Of a DNA stretch of 64,000 nucleotides, positions 28,978 to 38,644 are shown piece after piece; position 1 is the stretch's first letter; every line of letters begins with the position of its first letter. The stretch lies in NCBI RefSeq assembly GCF_014138605.1, contig NZ_JACJHX010000015.1, forward strand, positions 48,265-112,264, read 5' to 3'. The DNA is from Peribacillus huizhouensis. GTDB taxonomy: Bacteria > Bacillota > Bacilli > Bacillales > DSM-1321. Under the pieces are notes generated by a model that saw nothing but the letters and a program-made list of their open reading frames with translations, was not told the DNA's origin and ran no database searches. Both the position numbers and the translations under genes were made by a program.

Positions 28978-29368
28978 CATATGATTTTAATTCGATGGAA
29001 AAAAAGAACGCCTCATCCCTATCCATCCAAACGTTATACCATTATTAATTGAATATAAAAAATTACGAATAACAGAAACATTATAGTGAACTGATACTTA
29101 TAATAAAAAATAACAAGCAATTTAACCCTTGTGTCCTACATAAAATATTCAAGGAAATATTAGAACGAGCTGGATTACCCGCACATCGCTTTTCTTTGCA
29201 TCATTTAAGACATACGATTGCTACCTTACTGTTACAAGAAATTAAAGATAAAGTGGATGTGAGAACCTTACAATAGTTATTTGGACATGAAAGCCTTGCT
29301 AGGACTAGTAAGTACACTCATATAGACTTTGAACAGAATAAAAGCTACTTAGTGGTTATAATATAATT
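28978..29368 (+). pseudogene. 3' remnant of a Xer-like recombinase
   Basis: It aligns with codons ~168-300 of the intact recombinase at 24270. LPAHRFSLHHLRHT is unchanged, GHESLARTS then KYTH keeps His and Tyr, but a TAG replaces a codon just before LFGHES and indels break the frame before 29130. The 5' half is gone. Its terminator (29382-29409) matches that of the intact gene. The AT-rich 28525-28977 upstream holds no gene. Confidence 0.85.
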
Positions 29369-29381
29369 AATTATTGATGAA

Positions 29382-29409
29382 AAAACGACAGAAATTAATC
29401 TGTCGTTTT
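29382..29409 (+). terminator. Terminator copied with the recombinase remnant
   Basis: AAAACGACAG pairs with CTGTCGTTTT around AAATTAAT; the loop is shared with 25194-25223. The 29410-29638 stretch after it holds no supported gene. Confidence 0.75.
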
Positions 29410-29638
29410 ATTCTGTCATAGAAGACTTTGCTATGGCATTTATTTAAACATATCAAATAATTTTTTTAGTTTTAACCATTCTATTTACTTTAATATTCAA
29501 AGTAGCATCCTATATTGCCGATTGGAATAAAAACTTCATTTCATTTTGCTTATCATTAGAAGCTTCTTTTTTATTTTTTTCGATGGCTTGAAACATCTTG
29601 CATTTGATTTTGATTGCAAAAATCCATAAAAAATCACC

Positions 29639-30801
29639 TCAAATGTTTTGATGTTTGTAATGCTCTATCATCAACTTTTCTAATAATTTTGGATTTGACT
29701 TCGAAAGTTCTAAAATGAAGTTTTCTGAAAACGGGAGGCCTGTTAATAAATGATTACCACCTCTCTTCCCCATTTCTTCGTGGTCTATGGATGGGAAATC
29801 ACCCTTTTCTTCTGTAACACTTTGTTCTAGCTCTAATTCTATTTTGGTCAATTCCTCTTTGATTTGTTTGATTTTTCGTTCATGTCGTCTAAGATAAAGA
29901 TCAACGTTGGCTCCAGAGCTGTGTCCAAGTAAATATTTGATGGTTTCGACTGACAATCCTTGTTCATCTAAGAGTGTGGCAATCGTGTAGCGAAAACCAT
30001 GAGGAGTTACCCTCTCTTCTCTTCTCCTTTCCAATCCAGAAATTCATTCACTTTATTGACCACAGCATTCAACTGCTTATTTTTAAGCGGGTAACCCTTA
30101 ATTCCATAACTAAGTGGATCGTCATCATTCAGTTTCATTTCTTCTACGTGTTTCCGTAGTTCTTGCATTAACAGAGGCGGAAGAGGCAACACCTGCATCT
30201 TGTTTTTCGAATTCCTAACTTTTTGATTGTAAATAATCAAACCCTCTTCCCAATTAATGTTTCCCACTTTCAATTTGGTAATGGCCTGGTTGCGAAGGCC
30301 CGTAAACAGAAGCAGTTTAATTGGTAACCCAATATAAACCCCTTGTTTTTTCAAGCCCTCTAATGCGCTGTACACTTTTTTTAAATCATCCATTTCCAAC
30401 GTACGACTATGTGGGCCAACATGCTCGCCAGGAACACTGGACGCTTTAAAGGCATTTGTTTGAACGATACCTAACTCCTTATAAAACGCATAAAGAGATG
30501 AAAGAGCTGCTACCCTTCTCATAATGGTTTTATACGCAACAATATTTTCTTTTTGTTGTACAATCCACCTATTCACAAGACTTAAGTGTTGCCCATTTTC
30601 TAAAGTTGATTCCAATCCTTGACTAGTGAGAAATGTTTCAAATAGTTTCACATCATATTTATAACTGTCAAATGTGGTTTCAGACCAATAGCGATGTTCT
30701 TTCATAAACAGTAATGCTTGAGACAAACTGGTTTCTGAATTTACCAAGCTTTCAATTGGTTGAAATTTCTCTTCCATAGTGGAATACTCTTCCCCTTTCA
30801 T
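29639..30801 (-). pseudogene. Tyrosine recombinase, copy 1, frameshifted
   Basis: Two overlapping frames make one ~385-residue recombinase. The N-terminal domain (HRYWSETTFDSYKYDVKLFE) and first catalytic Arg (FTGLRNQA) are in 30007-30801. HxxR (HGFRY), His (LGHSS) and Tyr (VDLYLRRH) are in the other frame. Compared with copy 2 (NWNGEERVTPHGF) it carries five extra bases at the break, inside GAGAAGAGAAGAGAGG, i.e. a duplicated AGAAG-like unit. All catalytic residues are otherwise intact. Slippage of a short repeat could restore the frame. Sequence error is less likely for five bases. Confidence 0.85.
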
Positions 30802-32108
30802 ATGGTAGTGGACCTAAAATAAAGAAGATTTGATACCAGTATTCGCTATGAAAATGTAATCTATTCATCTATATGTTTTTCGGTATTTTGTGTTTCTTAA
30901 CTTTTGCTAGAAATATATTTTTTTATATTTTTTACGATACATTACTCTCATTTTTTTGAAAAAAATCTATTTTTATTTATTGTTAGTTGAAATTTAAAAG
31001 AGAAAAAAGATTTTAAATTAACTTTAACAAAAAACAAAACCACATTATATGGTCCATAAAAGGAATACATAAAATTGAGAAGTCCAACCTTTTTCATTTA
31101 CTTCTGTAACTTTTATAAATTTTGATGTGATTTATTGAAATGTAATTCCTTAATCGCCCTTAAAGCTATATTTTGTTAAACATTATGTAGCAGAGCCACA
31201 TAAAATTAAGCCAAACGCATGATACGTCTGGCTTGATCTTCTTATAGCTAAAATTCGGTATATGGACAATCACGGGAACCAGTAATTTTTACTGGCTGAC
31301 CTTATAATACGAACGCACCCGTTAGCTTAAGTACAATAGTCTATAGTTAAAATTTTACATCATAATAGGATCACTATGTAAGCAGGGTTCGTCATCTAAA
31401 ATTAGTCTTTTATCGACAAGAATCTCGTAAAACTTAATTTCTAACCTATCATTTTAAAGCTATATAACAAAAAATAAAGAAAGAAAAAGCTCCCACTCAT
31501 ATTTTCAACTGTCATGAGTAGGAGCTTTTTCTGATATTATTGACTGTTCAATACTTTGAATCGATTCATTTCTTATTTAAAATTTTTTTTATTTCCCTAT
31601 TATTTTATCTTAATTCCACTCTAATTGGTGGAACTATCCATAAAAAAACTAGAGTAGTTCGAGACTATTATACCTCAAGCTACTCTTGTAAATGAAATTC
31701 TCCTATTACTAGATTTCGCCGTTACTTATGATAAGGCTCACCGTGATATATCTAAATGAGGTTTGTTTTTAAGATTTATTATTTAGAACACGGTCAATAT
31801 TCGTTTTTCCTAATTCTCGTACCGCTGTCCAATAGAGTGCAACTTTTGCCGTTGACCACATATCTTCATTATTAAAATAATCACAAAGTTATTATAAATA
31901 AATTTTTACCGTATTATTTTATCAAATTAAAACTAAACACCTCAGAATTCTGATAATAATTTGACATTAAAGAAGGCTTTGCTTTTAAAAGCTATGAAAG
32001 AAAAAACCGCACCTATTATGGTACGGTTTACTGGAAGCACATATATTTCCTGCTATATCAGTTGCTGATACTTAAATTTGTGTTCGTTCACTTAGCTTTT
32101 CCCTAAAC
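30802..32108. other. Gap of 1.3 kb with hairpins and fragments
   Basis: No intact gene is seen. It holds a C-rich hairpin site (31311-31335), a strong terminator-like hairpin (31484-31530, AAAAAGCTCCCACTCAT with one mismatch), and hairpins at 31213-31245 and 32005-32032 (before the PhoX stop). It also holds a minus-strand C-terminal fragment near 31770-31875 (YFNNEDMWSTAKVALYW, then GKTNIDRVLNN) that I cannot assign. Confidence 0.5.
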
Positions 32109-34055
32109 TTATTTTCCTTTATTATCTATTTCTAAGTCTTTTTGATATTTCCCATTATTATATTTTGTTAAAGAAGGTATACCAGAGATATAACCAATAC
32201 CACCTGTTTTATTAATACCAATTTGTTCGTCAACAGCTTTAACTAATTCATCTTTGTTAACAGCTGTAATTGACTTACTTTCTACTTCATCACCAGGATG
32301 TTGGAAATTACTGAAAATGTATGAGAAACCATTGCGGTCATCTGCAGCAAATAATCCTGTTGCTTCCGCTCCTGCTGGGACAGATAAAATACGTTGTAAT
32401 TCTTTCGTATCAACATTATATGCCCAAACAAAGTTATTTGTGTGAGCACCGCTATCTTCACCAATAAAGAGGGTTCTCATTGCTTCAGAATAACTTAAGT
32501 TATCTGGATTCGCTACTTTGTCTACATTTGCAGTGTTTCCATATGCATCAGCTTTAGGAAGATCCTCCCCTACTACCAATCCATGCATTGATGGTGCTAC
32601 ATAAGAGCTATCAATAACTTTTCCTCCGCTATCCTTTTGACCACCTTGCAAATCTAATTGATAAGTTACACCGGCTTTAATTTTTGGTAATTGGATATGG
32701 TCTGCTGGATCTTTTCCTGTTGAATCTTTTTCCATGCTCTTACTTTGATCGGAAATAGCAATATATACTTTTTTATCCTTTTCGTTTAACGCTACTCCTT
32801 CCATTTTGTTAAATTCAGTAGTCGCACCAAGCATTGCTGCGTATCGGCGTGTTTCAAGGAAAGCCGCTGCTTTTTCTTTACCAGGTTTAAGTTTTAGATA
32901 TTCTGTTTTACCATATGAATATTGTTTTATCGCTGTAAAACCTTCTTTAGGTACATCAGAAGTTTCAAAAATATCATTGAATGTAATGCCACTGTCAATA
33001 ATATTTTTCACTTCTTTATCTGTTGCATGTCCTAAATTAATCCATTCTAAGTCTCCTGAACCACCATTCTCAGTTCCTGTTTGTTTAAATTTCGCTGCGT
33101 ATAGTGTACCCGCTGATAAATCTTTTGCTTTATCGGCTACATACATAAACATTCCTGTATTACCGCCATCATCACCGTAAAATACAGTTTTATTATCAGG
33201 CATTACTTTAGCTAACTCATGGGAGAAACGTCCTGTGCTGTAATGTTTTACAACTGATGCTTTACCATTTTTATCTACAGTAATTTCAGGGGTGTAGCCA
33301 TAGAAATAAGGATTAGCCTTTGCTTTATCTCCAAAATAGAATTGAGCAAATGTTTCAACTTGACTTCTTGTTTTTGATGTAGGATCTGCAAATTGGCGAG
33401 CATCTGGCTCATATTCTTCTGAACCTAAGTGTGTATTCCAAGGTGATAAAGATCCATTACATGGAATCCAAAGTCCATTTACTGCTGAAAAATCAATTTT
33501 TTTAACATTGGCAGGTTTAAGTTCACCTGTTTTTTTGTCCTGTTCCATCTCAGTTAAAGACATAGATGCTGGAACTAAACCGTAAGCTGATTGACCAGCA
33601 GCATCAATTGTTTGATATTCATAATGTGTAACCATATAAAGTTTGCCGTCAATTGGCATTAATAAACTATTTGAATCCGGAGCATCTGAAACAAAGTATT
33701 TTCCATCTGTACTACTTGGATCAACGATTGGATTTCCGTTCACATCAATCGGTGTACCAGCAGGGATTTTTTCCCCATTAACTGTTGCTACCTTATCTTC
33801 CGATTTAAAAAGGTAGTTATAAGACAACGGAAATGTTTTTACTTTTCCATTGCTATATTTCACATCAACTGTTGCAGTTGTATACGTTTTTACCATTTCA
33901 TCAATAGTAGATGGTGCTTTCATTCCGTTAAATTTAACAAATTCTATTTTACTATTATCTTTAGCTGCCGCTGCTATCGGTGATAATGCTGGAACTGTAA
34001 TAGCTAAAGCAAGAGCTAGAGTAGCTCCTGTTTTCACAAGTTTCTTATTAATCAT
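32109..34055 (-). CDS. PhoX-family secreted phosphatase (DUF839)
   Basis: The protein has 648 residues. N-terminal Sec signal peptide (KTGATLALALAITVPALSP, then AAA) directs export. The rest matches the PhoX/DUF839 beta-propeller: NGLWIPCNGSLSPWNTHLG, YEPDAR, HYSTGRFSHELAKVMPDN, DDGGNTGMFMYVADK, KMEGVALNEKDKKVYIAISD and IGEDSGAHTNNFVWAYN. PhoX enzymes are Ca/Fe phosphomonoesterases. Their cysteine (here PCNGSLSPWNTH) and acidic ligands appear to be kept. Start ATG follows AGGAGG. A four-repeat Pho box 54 bases upstream predicts induction by phosphate starvation through PhoP, which supports a phosphate-scavenging role. Confidence 0.88.
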   Translation of the reverse strand: MINKKLVKTGATLALALAITVPALSPIAAAAKDNSKIEFVKFNGMKAPSTIDEMVKTYTTATVDVKYSNGKVKTFPLSYNYLFKSEDKVATVNGEKIPAGTPIDVNGNPIVDPSSTDGKYFVSDAPDSNSLLMPIDGKLYMVTHYEYQTIDAAGQSAYGLVPASMSLTEMEQDKKTGELKPANVKKIDFSAVNGLWIPCNGSLSPWNTHLGSEEYEPDARQFADPTSKTRSQVETFAQFYFGDKAKANPYFYGYTPEITVDKNGKASVVKHYSTGRFSHELAKVMPDNKTVFYGDDGGNTGMFMYVADKAKDLSAGTLYAAKFKQTGTENGGSGDLEWINLGHATDKEVKNIIDSGITFNDIFETSDVPKEGFTAIKQYSYGKTEYLKLKPGKEKAAAFLETRRYAAMLGATTEFNKMEGVALNEKDKKVYIAISDQSKSMEKDSTGKDPADHIQLPKIKAGVTYQLDLQGGQKDSGGKVIDSSYVAPSMHGLVVGEDLPKADAYGNTANVDKVANPDNLSYSEAMRTLFIGEDSGAHTNNFVWAYNVDTKELQRILSVPAGAEATGLFAADDRNGFSYIFSNFQHPGDEVESKSITAVNKDELVKAVDEQIGINKTGGIGYISGIPSLTKYNNGKYQKDLEIDNKGK

Positions 34056-34109
34056 CTAGATATTCCTCCTAGTAGATTTATCTTATACAATTCAATTAAG
34101 CCAGCTCAA

Positions 34110-34148
34110 TATTAATTTAATATTAATAGATTATTAAATTCTTGTAGA
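34110..34148 (-). promoter_or_regulatory. PhoP-binding Pho box of phoX
   Basis: On the minus strand: TCTACA, TTAATA, TTAATA, TTAATA, separated by exactly five bases each (11-base period, 39 bases in all). The Bacillus PhoP repeat is TT(A/C/T)A(C/T)A; three units match fully and one has a single mismatch. A TATAAG -10-like element follows 22 bases later. Position and gene function agree. Confidence 0.8.
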
Positions 34149-34315
34149 GATTAACTTTTGCGGCGGTCATCAAGAGAGGATCATAATATTCCATTAGTAG
34201 AAGATTGTATTGAAATGCAGGATACATCATATTGAAACGTCCTTTGCTGCTTCCGGAGGTATTGGCATTTCTGGTTAAGTAACCTTTAAATTTAGTTTCT
34301 AAACCATAAAAGCAG

Positions 34316-34349
34316 TAAATGAGCAGGCCATTATGAGCCTGCTCATTTA
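34316..34349. terminator. Strong hairpin upstream of phoX
   Basis: TAAATGAGCAGGC pairs perfectly with GCCTGCTCATTTA around 8 bases. It could insulate phoX from upstream minus-strand transcription. Confidence 0.7.
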
Positions 34350-34440
34350 TTGAATTGCAGTATTCATTTAGGTTAATTATAAAAAAAGTGGTAAACCAAA
34401 CTATCAAAAAACCTCATTTACTTATGATACGGTTCACCGT

Positions 34441-34690
34441 ACATGATTCTAAACTATATGCCCTGTTAGTTTAAGTACAAACCTTCACAATCTCTTCTAA
34501 GGTATAACATAGACATCTTATTTAATTAAAGGTTTTGTTCCACAATCTGGCCCTTTTCATGAAGAAAGACGCTTTCCTTATTTCGGAAAAGCGCCCTTTA
34601 ATTGAATAACTAAAATATGGTCTCATTCCTAAAATCACATAATTCTTATTGAACTAACGCACCCCGATAGTTTAAGTACATTTCTTCACA
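34441..34690. repeat. Composite intergenic repeat, copy A
   Basis: About 200-250 bases align with 54995-55205: hairpin with TTTAAGTACAAA.CTTCACA, TCTCTTCTAAG.T.TAACATA, then CCACAATCTGGCCCT, then a hairpin around GCGCCCTTT, then TGG..T.ATTCCTAAAA. Each contains three C-rich hairpins in fixed order. A shorter related block is at 63803-63926. The block lies downstream of minus-strand genes in each case. Confidence 0.7.
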
Positions 34691-34755
34691 AATGGAAAAT
34701 TTCTATCCATGATAAAAAGGTAATTGCCTCTTTTATCATTCAACTGTATACACAG

Positions 34756-35187
34756 CTACGGACTTGTTAATATTAACTTTCTTGTTTTGACATCATATAT
34801 TTTGTAACCAATTTCAAACATATGGTCCTTTGTAACTGTCATCTTACAATAATAAGGGATTGACTTTCCATAAGCATCAAGTGCAGGAATATCATTGAAA
34901 GTAAACAGTTCATCTGTATCGAGCATATTAAAGTCCGCCAAAGAAGAACGACCTGATGAAATTTCAACAACACATTTTCCACTGACGACATCATATTCCT
35001 TTAGCACAACATATTTTAGGCTTGGGAGGGTAGCAGCTAAAAGAAAAGCACCAATTACAAAGCTTCCTAAGATTTTACCTACATTTAATAATGAATATTC
35101 TTTATCAACATACATAGCAAAAAAAGTAAATACTGCACCTATTACTAATAAAGCTCCTACTATGAGCATGAAATAATAAATGATCAT
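34756..35187 (-). CDS. Hypothetical membrane protein
   Basis: The protein has 143 residues. Two N-terminal membrane helices (~3-25 and ~38-55, SFVIGAFLLAATLPSL) are followed by an ~85-residue soluble domain (VSGKCVVEISSGRSSLADFN, then TVTKDHMFEIGYKIYDV). No family recognised. Start ATG follows GGAAGTG. Hairpin sites lie on both sides (34648, 35234). Third in a run of minus-strand accessory genes. Confidence 0.6.
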   Translation of the reverse strand: MIIYYFMLIVGALLVIGAVFTFFAMYVDKEYSLLNVGKILGSFVIGAFLLAATLPSLKYVVLKEYDVVSGKCVVEISSGRSSLADFNMLDTDELFTFNDIPALDAYGKSIPYYCKMTVTKDHMFEIGYKIYDVKTRKLILTSP

Positions 35188-35233
35188 CTTTTCACTTCCT
35201 ATAACAATTGAATGGTAATATTACCAAATGATA

Positions 35234-35274
35234 ATTGTTCTTCAACTAACCTGCCGCGTTAGTTGAAGAACAAT
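35234..35274. repeat. Perfect hairpin: 17-bp stem, 7-base loop
   Basis: Left arm 35234-35250 ends TTCAACTAAC; loop CTGCCGC; right arm 35258-35274 begins GTTAGTTGAA. Pairing is perfect over 17 bases. It lies 15 bases past the stop of the next minus-strand gene. There is no T run, so it is not a typical terminator. It is the best-paired member of the family. Confidence 0.9.
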
Positions 35275-35289
35275 AAGGATTATTTTGAA

Positions 35290-35574
35290 CTATAAACCTA
35301 AAACCTTAACAGTTATAATGATGAACAGTAAAATGATATTTAGCCAGACGAAAAATTTAATCATAACCTCAGCCCATAACTTCCTACGCAATCCAAAATA
35401 AAGGATAACACCATAAATTAAGAGGCTAATAACTACACGAAATTCAGATTTTTTTTCAATTCCCAAGTCGAAAAAATCAATGAATGTATATATTAAAACA
35501 GTGATAGCAAATAAAAAAAGGTATACCTTGAAAATTTTTTCTTTTCTCTCGGACTCATGTTTAAATTCATACAT
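35290..35574 (-). CDS. Hypothetical membrane protein
   Basis: The protein has 94 residues, with a charged N-terminus (MYEFKHESERKEKIFK) and three membrane helices (VYLFLFAITVLIYTFIDFF; FRVVISLLIYGVILYFGL; FFVWLNIILLFIIITVKVLG). No family recognised. Bounded by C-rich hairpins at 35234 and 35622, so it could be a single cassette. Confidence 0.6.
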   Translation of the reverse strand: MYEFKHESERKEKIFKVYLFLFAITVLIYTFIDFFDLGIEKKSEFRVVISLLIYGVILYFGLRRKLWAEVMIKFFVWLNIILLFIIITVKVLGL

Positions 35575-35781
35575 TTTTCTTACCTCAACTTATCTTCTTT
35601 TTCCTTAAGTTTAACAAATATGTACTTAAACTAACCTGCTTCGTTAGTTCAATAATCAAAAAGAGCCGCCAGTGTTGGCAGCCCTGATCTTCAAGTAAAG
35701 CTACCCGTTAGCTTAAGTACAATTTTTCACAAACTCTTTATAATAAAGCATTATCATTATATAGAAATTGACTGGTTTTAC

Positions 35782-36408
35782 TCAGAAAACTCTTTGTTTT
35801 TGGGGTGTTTTTTTATGAATCAGTTTTACAATAGTTAAGTTAAGCATTAAGAATACTCCGTATCCTATAAGTATTCCGAATGTATTTAAAATAACATCAT
35901 CAATGTCGGTACTACGTCCAATAAACATTTGAATAATTTCAATAAAGCAAGTTACTGTTAAACCTAAAAATAAAACTCTTTTAAAGGAATACCACTTTTC
36001 CCAAATTAAGGGGATGAAAAACCCAAAAGGTGAAAACAACAGTAAATTGGCAGAAATATTCAAAAGTGATACGCTATTCCAATCATCAACATTCGTATTT
36101 GTTTCAAAAATATATTGATAGAGAGTGTAAAAAGGTATTAGATTTACCTTAGAAATTTCATTTGATAAATGAACATTAAAAAAGAATTCACCAGTATCAC
36201 TAACTATCCCCATATTCCACCTTGGAATGATTGTTTGGGAAGCTAAACCAACAAGATATAGAACAAAAATTAACATTAGTATTTCATTCATTATCATTAT
36301 TTGTTTTTGTCTCTTCTTTAAAAGAACAATTCTACCAACAACATAAAAAGGTAGTGCGACAATAATATATCCTATCATACTCTGTATGTACATTAATATT
36401 AAGCCCAT
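35782..36408 (-). CDS. VanZ-family membrane protein
   Basis: The protein has 208 residues and five membrane helices. The central SLLNISANLLLFSPFGFFIP, then LTVTCFIEIIQMFIGRSTDI and DDVILNTFGILIGYG are the VanZ signature. VanZ proteins give low-level teicoplanin resistance in some enterococci; most homologues have unknown roles. It is shorter at the N-terminus than some relatives but complete. It lies between hairpin sites 35691 and 36461. Confidence 0.85.
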   Translation of the reverse strand: MGLILMYIQSMIGYIIVALPFYVVGRIVLLKKRQKQIMIMNEILMLIFVLYLVGLASQTIIPRWNMGIVSDTGEFFFNVHLSNEISKVNLIPFYTLYQYIFETNTNVDDWNSVSLLNISANLLLFSPFGFFIPLIWEKWYSFKRVLFLGLTVTCFIEIIQMFIGRSTDIDDVILNTFGILIGYGVFLMLNLTIVKLIHKKTPQKQRVF

Positions 36409-36693
36409 ATTACGTTTCCTTCCTAACGGATTATATTATCTAAATTATACCACTTCTACTTACACTAAACTGCCCGTTAGTTTAACAAGAGAATGTTAAA
36501 TTAATGAACAATTTAATCCGACTGCGCCAGAAAAAAGCCAACATTTTCTCATAACCCTAGCCCTTAAACGTGTTGTTCTAGAATCTAAACCATTACAAAA
36601 AGACGTCTTCTCATTGGAAGAAAACGCCCGATTACTAAACAACAAAAACCTTATATTGGCAAGGTTTTGATATTCCTTTTTTTTTTAAAATCA

Positions 36694-36960
36694 TTAGTCT
36701 TCTTTCATTATTTCATCAAAAGCTGAGGAAACTCTGTCGAATTCCCCGTCGTTTTCAATACCTGTAAAGTCACCATCCTGATCAACCTTTAAAAAGAAGA
36801 CATCAATGTCTTCCTCGGTTTCTTCTTCAAGATCCTCCACAAAGCTGACTGCAACGTAATCTGTCCCTTCAATATTTAACGCTGCCAGCACTTCAACTTT
36901 CTGCTCCTGTTCATTCTCATCGGTAATCGTAAAGATTTCGCCTATTTCAATGTTTTCCAT
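36694..36960 (-). CDS. DUF1292 protein (YrzB-like)
   Basis: This very acidic protein has 88 residues: FTITDENEQEQKVEVLAALN, YVAVSF, then a Glu/Asp run and VFFLKVDQDGDF. This is the DUF1292 pattern common in Firmicutes, function unknown. Here it stands alone among accessory genes, unlike the copy usually next to yrrK/yrzL. Ribosome site GGAGAGGAGATATC before ATG. Upstream 36409-36693 holds only hairpins. Confidence 0.8.
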   Translation of the reverse strand: MENIEIGEIFTITDENEQEQKVEVLAALNIEGTDYVAVSFVEDLEEETEEDIDVFFLKVDQDGDFTGIENDGEFDRVSSAFDEIMKED

Positions 36961-37179
36961 ACGATATCTCCTCTCCTTTTTAAAAAATTGTCTTGCACTA
37001 ATTACTGTATAAAAGTATTCATACTCATTTTATTTCCAAAGAGGAACAGATTCATGCAGGAAATTAAGATTTTAAAAGGCTTTACTCATTAATCAAGTAA
37101 AGCACCCGTTAGCTTAAGTACATTTCTTCACAATATTTTAGTTAAGTTCACAAAGACTTGTCGCTTTCGCTTAAGTCCC

Positions 37180-37632
37180 TTAGTTACCCACTTCCCATTT
37201 GAATTTTCCATTATTTTTCTTAAGTTGTTGTTTCACCAATTCTAATTCATAGAAACTTAAGTTTGTTTTTTCTACAATCTCTTCGTTTGATTTACCTTCT
37301 TTTAAAAGTGCTCTTGCTTTCTCATATCTTGATACCTCAAACTCAAAATAACCATGATAGAGTTTGAGCTGCTCTCTTACGTCCTTTAATTCTACATAGC
37401 TTGTTGGTATCATGTGAACAAGTTCTTCATCCGTTTTTCCTAATTGAATCAGGCTTCTTGCGATTCGATACCTTTCATTTACAGTTCCTGTACCATAACC
37501 CATCCTATACCCGTCATCCCAAGCAGTATCATAGCATTCTTTACAATGAAGGCATTTGTCTTGGTCTTTCTTAACAAAACCTGTAAGAATGATTACAGAA
37601 ATTAATGTTAAAAGAAAAAATGTTTGTTTCAT
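37180..37632 (-). CDS. Hypothetical secreted protein with two helical repeats
   Basis: The protein has 150 residues with an N-terminal signal segment (MKQTFFLLTLISVIILTGFV). After it comes CLHCKEC, a possible metal or disulfide site, then two repeats of ~50 residues, each RYxxARxLxxxGKxxEExV followed by L..V..QLK and GxFxxEV (RIARSLIQLGKTDEELV and EKARALLKEGKSNEEIV). These helix-turn-helix-like repeats resemble others in Bacillus accessory proteins. No known family assigned. Confidence 0.6.
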   Translation of the reverse strand: MKQTFFLLTLISVIILTGFVKKDQDKCLHCKECYDTAWDDGYRMGYGTGTVNERYRIARSLIQLGKTDEELVHMIPTSYVELKDVREQLKLYHGYFEFEVSRYEKARALLKEGKSNEEIVEKTNLSFYELELVKQQLKKNNGKFKWEVGN

Positions 37633-37743
37633 AAAGCCACACCTTTTTATCTTAGTATGACCTGTTAGTTCACTAAAGAGTCAAATACGCATTATTCGTT
37701 TTTCTTCTTCTTCAACTATACTGCCTCTTAGTGAAGGAAGAAA

Positions 37744-38337
37744 CTAAATTTTTTGAGCAGTATAACAAACCAAGACCACAGGTTCCTCATTTGTTTGAGG
37801 CTTAAAATAAGACTCCCCCCAAGTTACTTTAGCTATTATTAAATCGTTGTGTATTGCTAATATTCTTGGAAAACTAAGATTTGGAAACCTTGAATCATTC
37901 ATTTTAAAATCTTCAAGTAAACTCAACAAACTTTCACTGCCTAATGCTCTTTTTGAAATGAACAGAATTGAATCCCACAAAAATTCTACTTCTCCTATAT
38001 GAGAAAATTCCTTTTTGTAAATATGCTTGTTGTTTTCTAACTGCTCCCAATTACCCTTTACTTGTTCTCTTTCAAATAAAATCTTTTGAATAGTCGTCAT
38101 CTCGGCGACTATATCTATACAGTCATTTATACAATAAATCCTATACCCTTCCCTAAACAACCAATTAATAAATTGAGGAATTACAATTCTATTCTGTTGA
38201 CTGATTTCAACAATATACCTATTTATAGTTGATAACTGTGACTTTACTTGTGGTTCCTCAGTATCAACAACGTTTCCATTATCATCAAACCAAGTAAAAT
38301 CCTCGCCTTGTACTGGTTCGTGCTTTTCTATAAACAT
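37744..38337 (-). CDS. Hypothetical accessory protein
   Basis: The soluble protein has 197 residues (start MFIEKHEPVQGEDFTWFDDN; end EEPVVLVCYTAQKI). The middle is helical (IPQFINWLFREGYRIYCIND). No signal peptide, no family recognised. The hairpin at 37703-37742 ends one or two bases before its stop codon, a very tight gene-hairpin junction. Confidence 0.6.
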   Translation of the reverse strand: MFIEKHEPVQGEDFTWFDDNGNVVDTEEPQVKSQLSTINRYIVEISQQNRIVIPQFINWLFREGYRIYCINDCIDIVAEMTTIQKILFEREQVKGNWEQLENNKHIYKKEFSHIGEVEFLWDSILFISKRALGSESLLSLLEDFKMNDSRFPNLSFPRILAIHNDLIIAKVTWGESYFKPQTNEEPVVLVCYTAQKI

Positions 38338-38644
38338 TTTGTACCCCTCACTTAAAATTGTTTAAAAATGAATACCTACCTTTTCCTAATTATAACATTC
38401 CTTGTTCAACTAACCTGCTTCGTTAGTGCAATAAGTACAGCTTTATAAATATGTATAAATATTTGTGTGTATATAATTCCTCTCTGAGTAATGATTCAAA
38501 ATGATTAATAAATAGGCTATTGCTATGATCGTCGAACTAAGTATTAAAAAAAACTGTTCGTACTCTGTATAGTATAATTTTGATACCAATTTCACCTGGA
38601 ATTCTACTTTGGCTTACTGAATATACATAAAATGAGGTTTTAAC

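Larger units (their letters stand above)
27737..30960. mobile_element. ~3-kb repeated unit, copy 1 (hairpin, ParB-like gene, convergent recombinase)
   Basis: This segment and 38401-41220 are homologous from the hairpin (GTTAGTGCAATAAGTACAG shared), through the ParB-like gene, the AT-rich spacer and the recombinase gene to its promoter region (ATCTATTCATCTATATGTTTT shared). Copy 1 additionally contains a remnant of the other recombinase type at 28978-29368. Neither copy shows flanking transposase-type inverted repeats that I can recognise. I infer a mobile unit from the duplication and the recombinase. Confidence 0.6.

Noticed and set aside
34123..34407. 94-codon minus-strand frame upstream of phoX
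   Set aside because: No ribosome site or recognisable family, and it overlaps the Pho box and a perfect hairpin; taken as a chance frame.
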